This document shows, piece by piece, positions 7,124 through 15,184 of a stretch of 36,490 nt of DNA. The notes below the pieces were generated by a model. It saw nothing but the letters and a program-made list of their open reading frames with translations, was not told the origin of the DNA and searched no databases. The DNA is from Flavobacteriaceae bacterium (GTDB taxonomy: Bacteria; Bacteroidota; Bacteroidia; Flavobacteriales; Flavobacteriaceae). Each line of letters starts with the position of its first letter. Positions within the stretch are counted from its first letter, which is position 1. Where the stretch lies: the NCBI GenBank assembly GCA_016649745.1, contig JAENXD010000004.1, positions 1-36,490 on the forward strand, given 5' to 3'. The translations under genes and the position numbers were made by a program.

Positions 7124-10100
7124 TTACTTTAAATTTTCCAACCATTTTCTTGCATTCACAAATGCTTCTGCCCAAGGCGAAACGTCATCTTTTCTTCCAA
7201 CAGGATAATAAGCCCAATTCCATTGAAAAATAGAACGTTCAATATGTGGCATCATCACCAAATGACGACCATCTTTTGAACTCATCATAGCAACATTATA
7301 ATCGGAGCCATTCGGATTTGCAGGATATTCTTCATAACCATATTTAGCTACAATATGGTATTCTTTTTCTTCTAGAGGAAGGTTAAACTTCCCTTCGCCA
7401 TGCGAAATCCAAACGCCTAAAGTGCTGCCGACCAAACTGGAGAGCATCACGGAATTATTTTCTTGTATGGTGACTGAAGTGAATCCGCTTTCGTGTTTGT
7501 GTGAATCGTTATGCACTAATTTTCCATGAACTTTGTGTTCCGGATTTATCACTTCCAATTCCATAAAAAGCTGACAGCCATTGCAAATTCCAACCGATAA
7601 AGTATCTTCTCTTTTGAAGAAATTATCCAAGGCTGTTTTTGCTTTTTCGTTGTATAAGAAAGCACCTGCCCAACCTTTTGCAGAACCCAAAACATCTGAA
7701 TTTGAGAATCCGCCAACCGTACCAATAAACTGAATGTCTTCCAATGTTTCACGTCCGCTGATTAAATCGGTCATATGAACGTCTTTCACGTCAAAACCAG
7801 CCAGGTACATAGCATTTGCCATTTCACGTTCAGAATTGCTTCCTTTTTCACGAATGATGGCAGCTTTAGGTTTTTTCTCGTCATTACGAAGGAGAGTATC
7901 GACTGAAGTAATCTTTTCCTTTGAAGCAGATTGCTTCGTTTCACTCGCAATGACGTCTCCTAATTTCCCTGTAAAATGTTTTGGAAAAGTATATTTTAAA
8001 GGTTGATTTTTATAGTTTTCAAACCTTTCTTGCGCTTTGTTGTTTGCGCATTGTTTTTGATCTAATAAATAAGAAGTTTTATACCAAACATCGCGCAATT
8101 CGGGAATATTGAATTCCAGTGTTTTTTCTAGCGTTGTGATTGTGACTTTATCGCTTCTTACCGCATTTCCCAATTCAAAAAATTCAATATTTTTTTCATT
8201 TAAAATAGCGGGAAGTTCAGCATCATTACTTTGAAAAATAATTCCGCTGTTTTCAGCAAATAATACTTTAACAACATCTTTTTCCTGCAATTGGGAAATG
8301 TCAATATTCAATCCCACCATTTCCTGTGAGAAACACATTTCCAGCAAGGTTGTTATCATACCTCCTGCAGAGATATCATGTCCGGCTACAATTCGTTCTT
8401 CTTTAATTAATTGCTGAATGGCATTAAAAGCTCTTTTGAAAAAAGCCGCATCTTTAATGGTAGGTGTTTCTATTCCAATTTTATTTTGAGTTTGCGCAAA
8501 TGATGAACCACCCAATTTATAGGTGTCATTTGACAAGTTGATATAGTACAATTTGTTTAAACCGTTTTTTTGAAGTACAGGTTCAACCACTTTTGTAATA
8601 TCATCACAATGACCGGCTGCCGAAATAATAACGGTTCCGGGAGAAATCACTTCATCATTTGGGTATTTTTGCTTCATTGATAAAGAATCCTTACCTGTTG
8701 GCACATTAATTCCAAGTTCAATGGCAAAATCTGAAACCGCTTTTACCGCTTGGTACAAACGGGCATCTTCACCTTCATTTTTACAAGGCCACATCCAGTT
8801 TGCAGATAATGAAACAGAAGCTAAATTATTTTTTAAAGGTGCCCAAATAATGTTGGTTAACGCTTCTGCAATGGCATTTCGGCTCCCTGCCACCGGATCA
8901 ATTAAGGCGGAAATGGGCGCGTGACCAATAGCGGTTGCAATTCCTTCTTTACCTAAATAATCTAAAGTCATCACGCCACAATTGTTTAAAGGCAATTGCA
9001 ACGGACCTGCACATTGTTGTTTGGCAACTTTTCCGCCCACACAACGATCTACTTTATTGGTCAACCAGTCTTTACATGCTACTGCTTCCAATTGAAGTAC
9101 TTGCTCTAAGTAGGTTGCAATGTTTCTTATATGGTATTCTAAATCGCCATAGTTGTATTTGATGGTTTTATCGGTCATCACTACTTTTGGCGAACTGCCA
9201 AACATAGCTGCCAAGGTAAAATCCATTGGTTTTTCACCTGTTGATTTTGATTTGAAAGTAAAACGATTGTTATTCGTTACTTCACCAACTTGGTACATGG
9301 GTGAGCGTTCACGATCCGCAATTTTTTGCAGTAATTCAATATCTTTCCGACCAATAACCAATCCCATTCTTTCCTGAGATTCGTTACCTATGAGTTCTTT
9401 TGCTGAAAGCGTAGGATCACCAATCGGCAATTTATCTAAGTCAATTAAACCACCGGTTTCTTCCACCAATTCCGACAAACAATTTAAATGTCCGCCGGCA
9501 CCGTGATCGTGTATGGAAACAATTGGATTGATATCACTTTCAACCATGCCACGAATGGCATTTGCGGCACGTTTTTGCATTTCCGGATTGGAACGTTGAA
9601 CAGCGTTTAGTTCAATTCCGCTTGCGAATTCACCTGTATCCGATGATGAAACTGCTGCGCCTCCCATCCCAATTCGGTAATTGTCACCTCCTAATATCAC
9701 TATTTTATCTCCTGCTTTTGGTTTGTCTTTTAAAGCCTGATCTGCTTTTCCATAACCAATGCCGCCCGCTTGCATAATTACTTTATCATAACCTAATTTG
9801 CGTGAGCGTGCGCTGAGCGAAGCCGAAGTGGATTCTTCATGTTCAAAAGTTAAAACAGAACCGGCGATAAGCGGTTGGCCAAATTTGTTCCCAAAATCGG
9901 AAGCTCCATTTGAAGCTTTTATCAAAATATCCATTGGTGTTTGGTACAGCCATTTTCTTTCTTCCATACCTTTTTCCCAAGGTCTGCCCTGAGCGTGGTT
10001 GCTGAGCTGAGCCGAAGTAGAGTCGAAGGGTAAACGAGAATAGGAAGTCATATAAACAGCGGTTCCCGCCAATGGCAAAGATCCTTTTCCACCAGCCAAT

Positions 10101-10912
10101 CGGTCCCTAATTTCACCGCCAGATCCGGTAGCAGCACCGTTAAACGGTTCTACGGTTGTAGGAAAATTATGTGTTTCTGCTTTTAATGAGATCACCGATT
10201 TAAAATTCTTTTTCTGATAGAAATCAGGTTTGTCGGCTGATTTTGGTGCAAATTGCTCAACTACCGGACCTTCAACAAATGCCACATTGTCTTTATAGGC
10301 GGAAACAATTCCATTTGGATTTATTTCTGAAGTTTTTTTGATCAGTTTAAACAATGAGGCTGGCATTTCTTCACCATCTATTACGAATTTTCCGTTAAAT
10401 ATTTTATGCCGGCAATGTTCTGAATTTACCTGTGAAAATCCGAATACTTCAGAGTCGGTTAATTTTCGACCCGTTTTTTTACTTAAACCATTCAAATAAT
10501 CAACTTCTTCTTCGCTTAATGACAAGCCTTCGGATTTATTATAGGCAGCAATATCGTCAACTTCTAAAATAGGGGCAGGCTCAATATTTATGGTAAAAAT
10601 GTCTTGGTTCAAAGAAGCATATTTTTGAAAAATCATGGGATCAAATTCGGCGTCTTTTGTTGAAGCATTAAATTCTTCAATTCTAAGGATTCCTTCAATA
10701 CCCATATTTTGGGTAATTTCAACGGCATTCGTACTCCAGGGTGTTATCATGGCAGCACGCGAACCAATAAAAAAAGCATCCACAGATGCCTCAGCTAATT
10801 TTTCCTGATTCCCAAAAAGCCAGTTTAATTTTTCAATAGCTGTTAGGGAAAGTTCTTTTGACGTTTGTACAGCAACTATTTTACTGTTTTTGTTTCCAAA
10901 GAATTGGATCAT
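7124..10912 (-). CDS. purL: Phosphoribosylformylglycinamidine synthase (large, single-chain PurL)
   Basis: Catalyses step 4 of purine synthesis: FGAR + ATP + glutamine to FGAM. I chose the start MIQFFGNK at 10912; the TTG 45 bases upstream would add an unlikely N-terminus and overlaps a promoter-like box. The 1262-residue single chain has an N-terminal linker, two AIRS-type ATP-binding halves (SLKAETHNFPTTVEPFNGAATGSGG near 250; GGDNYRIGMGGAAVSSSD) and a C-terminal glutaminase domain with nucleophile Cys about 1110 in VGICNGCQL and PHIERSIFQWNW near the end. Three segments (about residues 295-309, 361-370 and 986-1012) look like inserted genomic repeats and are listed separately; the frame stays open throughout. 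It is transcribed divergently from the his operon. Confidence 0.97.
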   Translation of the reverse strand: MIQFFGNKNSKIVAVQTSKELSLTAIEKLNWLFGNQEKLAEASVDAFFIGSRAAMITPWSTNAVEITQNMGIEGILRIEEFNASTKDAEFDPMIFQKYASLNQDIFTINIEPAPILEVDDIAAYNKSEGLSLSEEEVDYLNGLSKKTGRKLTDSEVFGFSQVNSEHCRHKIFNGKFVIDGEEMPASLFKLIKKTSEINPNGIVSAYKDNVAFVEGPVVEQFAPKSADKPDFYQKKNFKSVISLKAETHNFPTTVEPFNGAATGSGGEIRDRLAGGKGSLPLAGTAVYMTSYSRLPFDSTSAQLSNHAQGRPWEKGMEERKWLYQTPMDILIKASNGASDFGNKFGQPLIAGSVLTFEHEESTSASLSARSRKLGYDKVIMQAGGIGYGKADQALKDKPKAGDKIVILGGDNYRIGMGGAAVSSSDTGEFASGIELNAVQRSNPEMQKRAANAIRGMVESDINPIVSIHDHGAGGHLNCLSELVEETGGLIDLDKLPIGDPTLSAKELIGNESQERMGLVIGRKDIELLQKIADRERSPMYQVGEVTNNNRFTFKSKSTGEKPMDFTLAAMFGSSPKVVMTDKTIKYNYGDLEYHIRNIATYLEQVLQLEAVACKDWLTNKVDRCVGGKVAKQQCAGPLQLPLNNCGVMTLDYLGKEGIATAIGHAPISALIDPVAGSRNAIAEALTNIIWAPLKNNLASVSLSANWMWPCKNEGEDARLYQAVKAVSDFAIELGINVPTGKDSLSMKQKYPNDEVISPGTVIISAAGHCDDITKVVEPVLQKNGLNKLYYINLSNDTYKLGGSSFAQTQNKIGIETPTIKDAAFFKRAFNAIQQLIKEERIVAGHDISAGGMITTLLEMCFSQEMVGLNIDISQLQEKDVVKVLFAENSGIIFQSNDAELPAILNEKNIEFFELGNAVRSDKVTITTLEKTLEFNIPELRDVWYKTSYLLDQKQCANNKAQERFENYKNQPLKYTFPKHFTGKLGDVIASETKQSASKEKITSVDTLLRNDEKKPKAAIIREKGSNSEREMANAMYLAGFDVKDVHMTDLISGRETLEDIQFIGTVGGFSNSDVLGSAKGWAGAFLYNEKAKTALDNFFKREDTLSVGICNGCQLFMELEVINPEHKVHGKLVHNDSHKHESGFTSVTIQENNSVMLSSLVGSTLGVWISHGEGKFNLPLEEKEYHIVAKYGYEEYPANPNGSDYNVAMMSSKDGRHLVMMPHIERSIFQWNWAYYPVGRKDDVSPWAEAFVNARKWLENLK
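7879..7955 (-). repeat. 77-bp palindromic repeat element inside purL
   Basis: The element begins CGTCATTACGAA and ends CTCGCAATGACG, which are inverted copies of each other (10 of 12 positions). A second, inner inverted pair is GAAGTAATCT/AGATTGCTTC. In purL it encodes about residues 986-1012 (VIASETKQSASKEKITS and TLLRNDE), a hydrophilic linker just before the glutaminase domain. The sequence resembles the intergenic repeat at 14032-14116, which also starts GTCATTACGAG. It is read through in frame, so it behaves like a coding-tolerated mobile palindrome. Confidence 0.72.
9803..9832 (-). repeat. Repeat-like in-frame insert B in purL
   Basis: About 30 bases encoding STSASLSARS (about residues 361-370) lie between FEHEE and RKLGYD, two stretches that I expect to be nearly adjacent in related PurL proteins. 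The DNA, read on the minus strand, contains ACTTCGGCTTCGCTCAGC, almost the same as ACTTCGGCTCAGCTCAGC in the insert at 9986-10030. It therefore looks like a partial copy of one repeat family. Exact ends are uncertain. Confidence 0.55.
9986..10030 (-). repeat. Repeat-like in-frame insert C in purL
   Basis: About 45 bases encoding PFDSTSAQLSNHAQG (about residues 295-309) lie between MTSYSRL and RPWEKGM. On the minus strand it starts CCCTTCGACT and ends GCTCAGGGC, the style of the 'CCCTTCGACT...CTCAGGG' repeats common in Bacteroidota genomes. It shares a core with the insert at 9803-9832. Exact ends are uncertain. Confidence 0.58.
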
Positions 10913-10944
10913 AAATTGATTTTTTAGTGTATTGTTAGAAAGTG

Positions 10945-10952
10945 CAAATTTA
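10945..10952 (-). promoter_or_regulatory. Candidate -7 box for purL
   Basis: TAAATTTG on the minus strand fits the Bacteroidota -7 consensus TAnnTTTG and lies 33 bases before the chosen purL start. No TTG is visible at the -33 position, so support is partial. Confidence 0.35.
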
Positions 10953-10992
10953 ACCAAAAAATAATATAAATATTAAAAGATTGAAAGATTAA

Positions 10993-11016
10993 AGCCCCTA
11001 ACCCTCGAAGGGGAAA
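10993..11016 (+). repeat. Short C-rich/G-rich intergenic repeat
   Basis: GCCCCTAACCCTCGAAGGGG matches the pattern at 143-168 and 12436-12459 (GCCCC-TAACCCCCGAAGGGG). Three copies in this window, all intergenic, mark it as a genomic repeat. In the purL-his gap (10913-11575) it is followed by the larger palindrome at 11108 and low-complexity AAACAATTAAAC-like sequence; no gene other than the his leader was found there. Confidence 0.6.
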
Positions 11017-11107
11017 TTAATGCCTGAAAGTAAAAAAGTAATTGCGAACTATCCCTTTATAATAAATTAAAATTCTAAAATCGGAAATCACAAATCGTAA
11101 TTCAAGA

Positions 11108-11198
11108 ATGCGTTAGCGATTGCAGCGGAAATCCTTTTTGGCGGTTTTTCACCGCTAAAAAGATTGAAACGGAAAGCGCGACCCGAAAGGGAACGCCC
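11108..11198 (+). repeat. Large imperfect palindrome between purL and the his operon
   Basis: The core folds as AATCCTTTTTGGCGGT (from 11130) against ACCGCTAAAAAGATT (to 11165). Its flanks start GCGTTAGCGATTGCAGCGG and end GCGCGACCCGAAAGGG then AACGCCC. The higher GC content and hairpin form set it apart from the AT-rich surroundings, as expected for an interspersed palindromic repeat. It lies upstream of both divergent promoters and carries no visible reading frame. Confidence 0.6.
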
Positions 11199-11374
11199 AA
11201 ATCAATTGATAATTAACAATGAATAATTAAAAAGTGGAAAAAAACGACCAAAACAAATAAACATTTCAACGATTAAACGAATAAACAATTAAACACCAAC
11301 TGTTAATTATTTAACAAAAAAACAGCTAATTGTAAATTATTAGAACAAGTAGTGCCCAAATCTTAAACAAATTT

Positions 11375-11382
11375 CTATATTT
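11375..11382 (+). promoter_or_regulatory. Candidate -7 box of the histidine operon
   Basis: TATATTTG matches the Bacteroidota -7 consensus TAnnTTTG and is 24 bases before the ATG of the his leader peptide, so a transcript would begin near 11389. A TTG at the -33 position is not evident. Confidence 0.5.
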
Positions 11383-11405
11383 GTCAAATAATAACAATCA
11401 GAGAA

Positions 11406-11462
11406 ATGAATTTTACACAAAACCACCATCATCATTTTCATAGTCGCACTCAAGTGAGTTGA
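11406..11462 (+). CDS. hisL: Histidine operon leader peptide (18 residues)
   Basis: The short reading frame MNFTQNHHHHFHSRTQVS has five histidines within six codons (7-12), the hallmark of a his leader peptide. It lies directly upstream of a strong intrinsic terminator and of hisG. When charged His-tRNA is scarce the ribosome should stall on these codons, at 11424-11441. The segment AATTTTACACAA (11409-11420) in the leader can pair with TTGTGTAAAAATT (11470-11482), enclosing the His codons, so ribosome position would alter the RNA fold. The name follows the enterobacterial analogue; the sequences need not be homologous. Confidence 0.85.
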   Translation: MNFTQNHHHHFHSRTQVS

Positions 11463-11495
11463 AAATGTATTGTGTAAAAATTAAACATATATTTA

Positions 11496-11528
11496 AAACC
11501 CGTTTGAGTTCATCAAGCGGGTTTTTTC
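11496..11528 (+). terminator. his operon attenuator terminator
   Basis: AAACCCGTTTGA (11496-11507) pairs with TCAAGCGGGTTT (11513-11524) as a 12-bp stem with one G-U pair, a five-base loop, and a U-run reaching 11527. It sits between the His leader and hisG, so it would stop transcription before the structural genes. A candidate competing helix is ACTCAA (11448-11453, in the leader) with TTGAGT (11504-11509, in the 5' arm). That helix is only 6 bp and is a proposal. Confidence 0.82.
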
Positions 11529-11575
11529 TTTAAAACTCATTGATTTACTCAAACACAGCAACAAAAAAAATAAAA

Positions 11576-12367
11576 ATGAGTAAATTAAAAATCGCAGTTC
11601 AAAAAGCAGGAAGACTAAACGAAGATTCACTTCAATTGCTAAAAGATTGTGGCATTTCCATCGATAATGGAAAGGATCAGTTAAAAGCATCGGCAAGTAA
11701 TTTTCCTTTGGAAGTTTTATATTTGAGAAATGGAGACATTCCTCAATATCTTAAAGATGGCGTGGTTGATATCGCTATTATTGGTGAAAACGTTTTGATT
11801 GAAAAAGGAAATGGAATTGCTATTATTGAGCGCCTTGGATTTTCTAAATGTCGCGTTTCTTTGGCTGTCCCTAAAGGAAAAAATTATAAAAACATCAACG
11901 ATTTAGACGGAATGCGCATCGCCACTTCTTATCCGAACACGGTAAAGGAATACTTTAAGAAATTTAACGTAACGCCTGATATTCATATCATTAGCGGCTC
12001 TGTAGAAATTGCCCCAAGTATTGGTTTGGCCGATGCTATTTGCGATATTGTATCAAGTGGAAGCACCTTATTTAAAAATAATTTAAAGGAAGTTGAAGTG
12101 ATGCTTAAAAGTGAAGCTGTTTTAGCGGTTTCGCCAACTATTTCTATGGAAAGTCAATTGTTACTGAACAAACTTCAATTTCGGATTCAGGCGGTGTTAA
12201 AGGCTAGAAAATCGAGATATATTTTAATGAATGCGCCCAATGATAAAATTGCCGAAATCATTAAAATATTGCCGGGAATGAGAAGTCCGACAGTATTGCC
12301 TTTGGCAGAAAAAGGCTGGAGTTCCATTCATACGGTAATTGAGAGAAAGATACTTTTTGGGAAGTGA
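11576..12367 (+). CDS. hisG: ATP phosphoribosyltransferase, long form, 3' end frameshifted
   Basis: First enzyme of histidine synthesis: ATP + PRPP to phosphoribosyl-ATP, and the usual target of histidine feedback. The start MSKLKIAVQKAGRL at 11576 is preferred over the upstream in-frame extension. The PRPP-binding loop DIVSSGSTLFKNN is at about 157-169, and the C-terminal regulatory ACT-like domain begins near 210. The open frame ends after 263 residues in IERKILFGK. In the next frame, FWEVIDELKQLGAEGLLVVP followed by IEKMVV and a stop at 12433-12435 is the expected long-form HisG C-terminus. One base appears to be missing near 12341-12345, so this reading frame is probably truncated by mutation or sequencing error. 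Confidence 0.93.
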   Translation: MSKLKIAVQKAGRLNEDSLQLLKDCGISIDNGKDQLKASASNFPLEVLYLRNGDIPQYLKDGVVDIAIIGENVLIEKGNGIAIIERLGFSKCRVSLAVPKGKNYKNINDLDGMRIATSYPNTVKEYFKKFNVTPDIHIISGSVEIAPSIGLADAICDIVSSGSTLFKNNLKEVEVMLKSEAVLAVSPTISMESQLLLNKLQFRIQAVLKARKSRYILMNAPNDKIAEIIKILPGMRSPTVLPLAEKGWSSIHTVIERKILFGK

Positions 12368-12435
12368 TTGATGAGCTGAAACAATTGGGTGCCGAAGGTT
12401 TACTGGTGGTTCCCATTGAAAAAATGGTTGTTTAA
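12343..12435 (+). pseudogene. hisG: Out-of-frame C-terminal tail of hisG
   Basis: Frame-shifted by one base from hisG, this reads EKDTFWEVIDELKQLGAEG, then LLVVPIEKMVV and stop, if one base is restored before GAGAAAGAT. With that base the whole gene would encode about 286 residues, the normal long-form length. The lost tail belongs to the histidine-binding regulatory domain, so the truncated protein might keep activity but lose feedback control or stability. Confidence 0.82.
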
Positions 12436-12746
12436 AGCCCCCTGACCCCCGAAGGGAGGACAGAGTGTAAATAAAATGTGTGGTACACATTTTTAGCGAT
12501 TGGGCCAGCTGGCGAAGGGGCATTTAAAATGTTAAAAGTTAGAAAGTTAAAAGTAAAAAAATTTAGTTATATAAAGATAATTATTTTTATCAACCAATCA
12601 AACTCCCTTTCCTTTGGAAAGGGTTGGGGATAGGATAAAAGTTAGAAAGTTAAAGGTTAAAATATTTAAAGTTATGGGGAGTAAACATATAACAATTAAC
12701 CTTTAAACGATTAAACAAATAAATGATTACACAATTTTAAAAAACA
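12436..12746 (+). other. hisG-hisD gap: repeats and hairpins, no gene
   Basis: This 311-base gap starts with a copy of the C-rich/G-rich repeat (12436-12459). It has a perfect 9-bp hairpin AAAATGTGT/ACACATTTT at 12473-12493 and another hairpin CCCTTTCC/GGAAAGGG at 12605-12623 followed by TTGGGGATAGGAT, a pattern typical of interspersed repeats. The rest is low-complexity GTTAAAAGTTAGAA-like sequence. No conserved reading frame was found. It is long for a gap within a his operon and might hold a partial terminator. Confidence 0.55.
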
Positions 12747-14030
12747 ATGAATAAAATAATAAATCCGCCAAAAGAAGAATGGTTTTCCATTCTAAAAAGA
12801 CCAACACAAACCATTGAAGCAGTTGAAAATACAGTAATATCTATTTTTGATGATGTCAAAAGAAACGGCGATGATGGCGTAAAACGTTATACTGCAATCT
12901 TTGACGGTGTGGCATTGGACGATTTATGTGTTTCTGCCAAAGAAATTTCAGAAGCTGAAAATGCTTTGGCAAAAGAATTAAAAGTGGCCATTCAACAGGC
13001 TAAAAAAGCCATTGAAAAATTTCATTTGGCGCAAAAAACAGCAAAAGTTTTTGTAGAAACCGTTGAAGGTGTGGAATGTTGGCAGGAAAAAAGGCCGATC
13101 CAGAGAGTGGGATTGTATATTCCGGGAGGCACTGCACCGTTGTTTTCTTCGGTCTTAATGCTGGCCGTTCCGGCAAAAATTGCTGGTTGTAAAGAAGTTG
13201 TTTTGTGTTCACCGCCCAATAAAAAAGGAGAAATAAATCCGGCCATTCTATATGCGGCGAACCTTTGCGGCATTACAAAGATTTTAAAAGTGGGCGGAAT
13301 TCAGGCCATTGCCGGACTCACTTTTGGAACGGAAACCATTCCGCAGGTGTATAAAATTTTCGGTCCTGGAAATCAATATGTTACCGTTGCGAAACAATTG
13401 GCCACCAAATACGGTGTGGCGATTGATATGCCCGCCGGACCGAGCGAATTGCTAATTGTTGCTGATGATAGTGCCAATGTGAGCTTTGTGGCTTCCGATT
13501 TATTGAGTCAGGCTGAACATGGTACAGACAGTCAGGTAATTTTGGTGTCAACATCTATGGAAATGTTAAAAAAAGTTGAAAAGGAAATTGAAATCCAATT
13601 GCCTCTGTTATCCAGAAAGAAAATAGCAGCAAAAGCCATAGGGAATTCAAAATTAATTTTTGTGGAGACCAAAGAAATCGCCATAGAAATGATTAATGAA
13701 TACGGACCTGAACACTTTATTATTTGTACAAATAACAACGATTTTTACGTTGAGAATGTTCAAAGTGCAGGTTCTGTTTTTATTGGTAATTATTCGCCTG
13801 AAAGCGCAGGGGATTATGCTTCCGGAACCAACCATACTTTACCCACAAATGGCTATTCAAAAGCATATTCCGGTGTTAATTTAGATTCATTTTTGAAATC
13901 GATTACCTTTCAGAAAATTTCTGAAAAGGGAATTCAGAATATTGGGAAAACCATCGAATTAATGGCCGAGGCAGAAGGTTTGACGGCACATAAAAATGCA
14001 GTGACTTTGCGTTTAAATAGCTTAAAGTAG
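12747..14030 (+). CDS. hisD: Histidinol dehydrogenase
   Basis: Carries out the last two steps, L-histidinol to histidinal to histidine, with two NAD+. The 427-residue length is normal. Visible motifs are FGPGNQYVTVAKQ (about 205-217), MPAGPSELLIVAD, SQAEHG with Zn ligands Gln255 and His258, the catalytic pair Glu322-His323 in GPEHF, Asp356 in PESAGDYASG, and His415 in LTAHKNA. These sit four residues before their E. coli counterparts, so all active-site residues are present. The gene is second in the operon after the long repeat-filled gap and is followed by another repeat before hisC. Confidence 0.97.
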   Translation: MNKIINPPKEEWFSILKRPTQTIEAVENTVISIFDDVKRNGDDGVKRYTAIFDGVALDDLCVSAKEISEAENALAKELKVAIQQAKKAIEKFHLAQKTAKVFVETVEGVECWQEKRPIQRVGLYIPGGTAPLFSSVLMLAVPAKIAGCKEVVLCSPPNKKGEINPAILYAANLCGITKILKVGGIQAIAGLTFGTETIPQVYKIFGPGNQYVTVAKQLATKYGVAIDMPAGPSELLIVADDSANVSFVASDLLSQAEHGTDSQVILVSTSMEMLKKVEKEIEIQLPLLSRKKIAAKAIGNSKLIFVETKEIAIEMINEYGPEHFIICTNNNDFYVENVQSAGSVFIGNYSPESAGDYASGTNHTLPTNGYSKAYSGVNLDSFLKSITFQKISEKGIQNIGKTIELMAEAEGLTAHKNAVTLRLNSLK

Positions 14031-14031
14031 A

Positions 14032-14116
14032 TGTCATTACGAGGAGTGCAAACGACGTGGTAATCTCTTTATTGGTTGAGATTGCCACAGCAAATGAAAA
14101 ATTTGCTTCGCAAAGA
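14032..14116 (+). repeat. Palindromic repeat between hisD and hisC
   Basis: It begins TGTCATTACGAGGAGTGC and contains GTAATCTCTTT ... GAGATTGCCAC, giving an imperfect stem, and ends near TTTGCTTCGCAAAGACA. The beginning matches the element inside purL (GTCATTGCGAG on the minus strand), so the two appear to be one family. It occupies most of the gap between hisD and hisC. Confidence 0.62.
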
Positions 14117-14148
14117 CAAATGGGAAACATGAAAATAAAAACTATAAA

Positions 14149-15183
14149 ATGGACATCCAAAAATTAATAAGAGATAATATAAAGGCGCTAAAACCTTATT
14201 CTTCGGCAAGAGATGAATTTAAAGATTTCACGTCGGAAATGGTTTTTTTGGATGCCAATGAAAACCCGTTTGAAAATGGTGTAAATCGTTATCCCGATCC
14301 GCAACAAACCACTGTAAAAGAAGCATTGTCAAAATTAAAAGAAGTTCCTGTAAGTCAAATTTTATTGGGGAATGGAAGTGATGAAGTGTTGGATTTAATT
14401 TTTAGGGCTTTTTGTGAACCAAAACAGGACAATATCATTACGTTGCCGCCTACTTATGGAATGTATAAAGTGCTGGCAAACATCAATAATGTTGGAGAAA
14501 GGGAAGTGTTGCTAACTGATAAATTTCAACCGAATGTGAAGGAAATTTTAAAAATTTCAGATAAACATTCAAAAATTTTGTTTTTGTGTTCGCCAAATAA
14601 TCCAACCGGCAATTCATTTTCCAACGAAAGTGTTGAAATATTGTTGAATTCATTTAACGGATTGGTTGTTATTGATGAAGCCTATATTGATTTTTCTTCG
14701 GAAAAAAGCTGGTTGCAAAGGCTGAAGGAATTTCCGAATTTAGTGGTGACGCAAACTTTGTCCAAAGCCTACGGAATGGCAGGGATACGATTGGGAATTT
14801 GTTATGCTTCCGAAGAAATTATTGCGATTCTGAATAAAATTAAACCGCCATATAATGTGAATGAATTAACGCAGCAAAGAGCGTTAAAACGAATTTTAAC
14901 TAAAAATAAAGTCCAAAAAGAAGTTAATAAAATTTTAGAGCAAAGAGAGAAATTAATTGGCAAATTAAAATCTATCTCATTTATTGAAGAAATATACCTG
15001 ACAGACGCAAATTTCATACTGATAAAGGTGGATGATGCCACAAAAAGATACCATCAATTAATTGAAAAAGGGATTGTGATCAGGAACAGAACAAACCAAC
15101 CTTTATGTGAAAATACGCTGCGATTGACTGTTGGGACAACAAATGAAAATATAAAATTGATAACGGCATTAAATGATTTATAA
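14149..15183 (+). CDS. hisC: Histidinol-phosphate aminotransferase
   Basis: A PLP-dependent class II aminotransferase that converts imidazole-acetol phosphate and glutamate to histidinol phosphate. Its 344 residues include ANENPFENG (substrate side), [21 protein letters not shown] (about 148-155), the PLP-contacting Asp176 in VVIDEAY, the Schiff-base Lys206 in [16 protein letters not shown], and the C-terminal arginine in LRLTVGT. The start ATG at 14149 is preceded by AT-rich sequence with no Shine-Dalgarno site. Its stop codon is only one base before the hisB ATG, so the two are probably translationally coupled. Confidence 0.97.
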   Translation: MDIQKLIRDNIKALKPYSSARDEFKDFTSEMVFLDANENPFENGVNRYPDPQQTTVKEALSKLKEVPVSQILLGNGSDEVLDLIFRAFCEPKQDNIITLPPTYGMYKVLANINNVGEREVLLTDKFQPNVKEILKISDKHSKILFLCSPNNPTGNSFSNESVEILLNSFNGLVVIDEAYIDFSSEKSWLQRLKEFPNLVVTQTLSKAYGMAGIRLGICYASEEIIAILNKIKPPYNVNELTQQRALKRILTKNKVQKEVNKILEQREKLIGKLKSISFIEEIYLTDANFILIKVDDATKRYHQLIEKGIVIRNRTNQPLCENTLRLTVGTTNENIKLITALNDL

Positions 15184-15184
15184 A

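Noticed and set aside
10913-10957. Longer purL start at TTG 10957
   Set aside because: It would add 15 residues not expected in PurL and would place the start over the TAAATTTG promoter-like box; MIQFFGNK is the better start.
11409-11482. A riboswitch (for example purine or cobalamin) in the purL-his gap
   Set aside because: The His-codon leader and terminator explain this region; I see no purine or B12 box motifs.
11540-11575. Longer hisG start upstream of 11576
   Set aside because: The added residues follow directly on the attenuator and do not resemble HisG; MSKLKIAVQKAGRL is the usual N-terminus.
12224-12523. Minus-strand reading frame of 99 codons
   Set aside because: It runs over the hisG end and a repeat, has no recognisable domain and no start context; it is the shadow of hisG.
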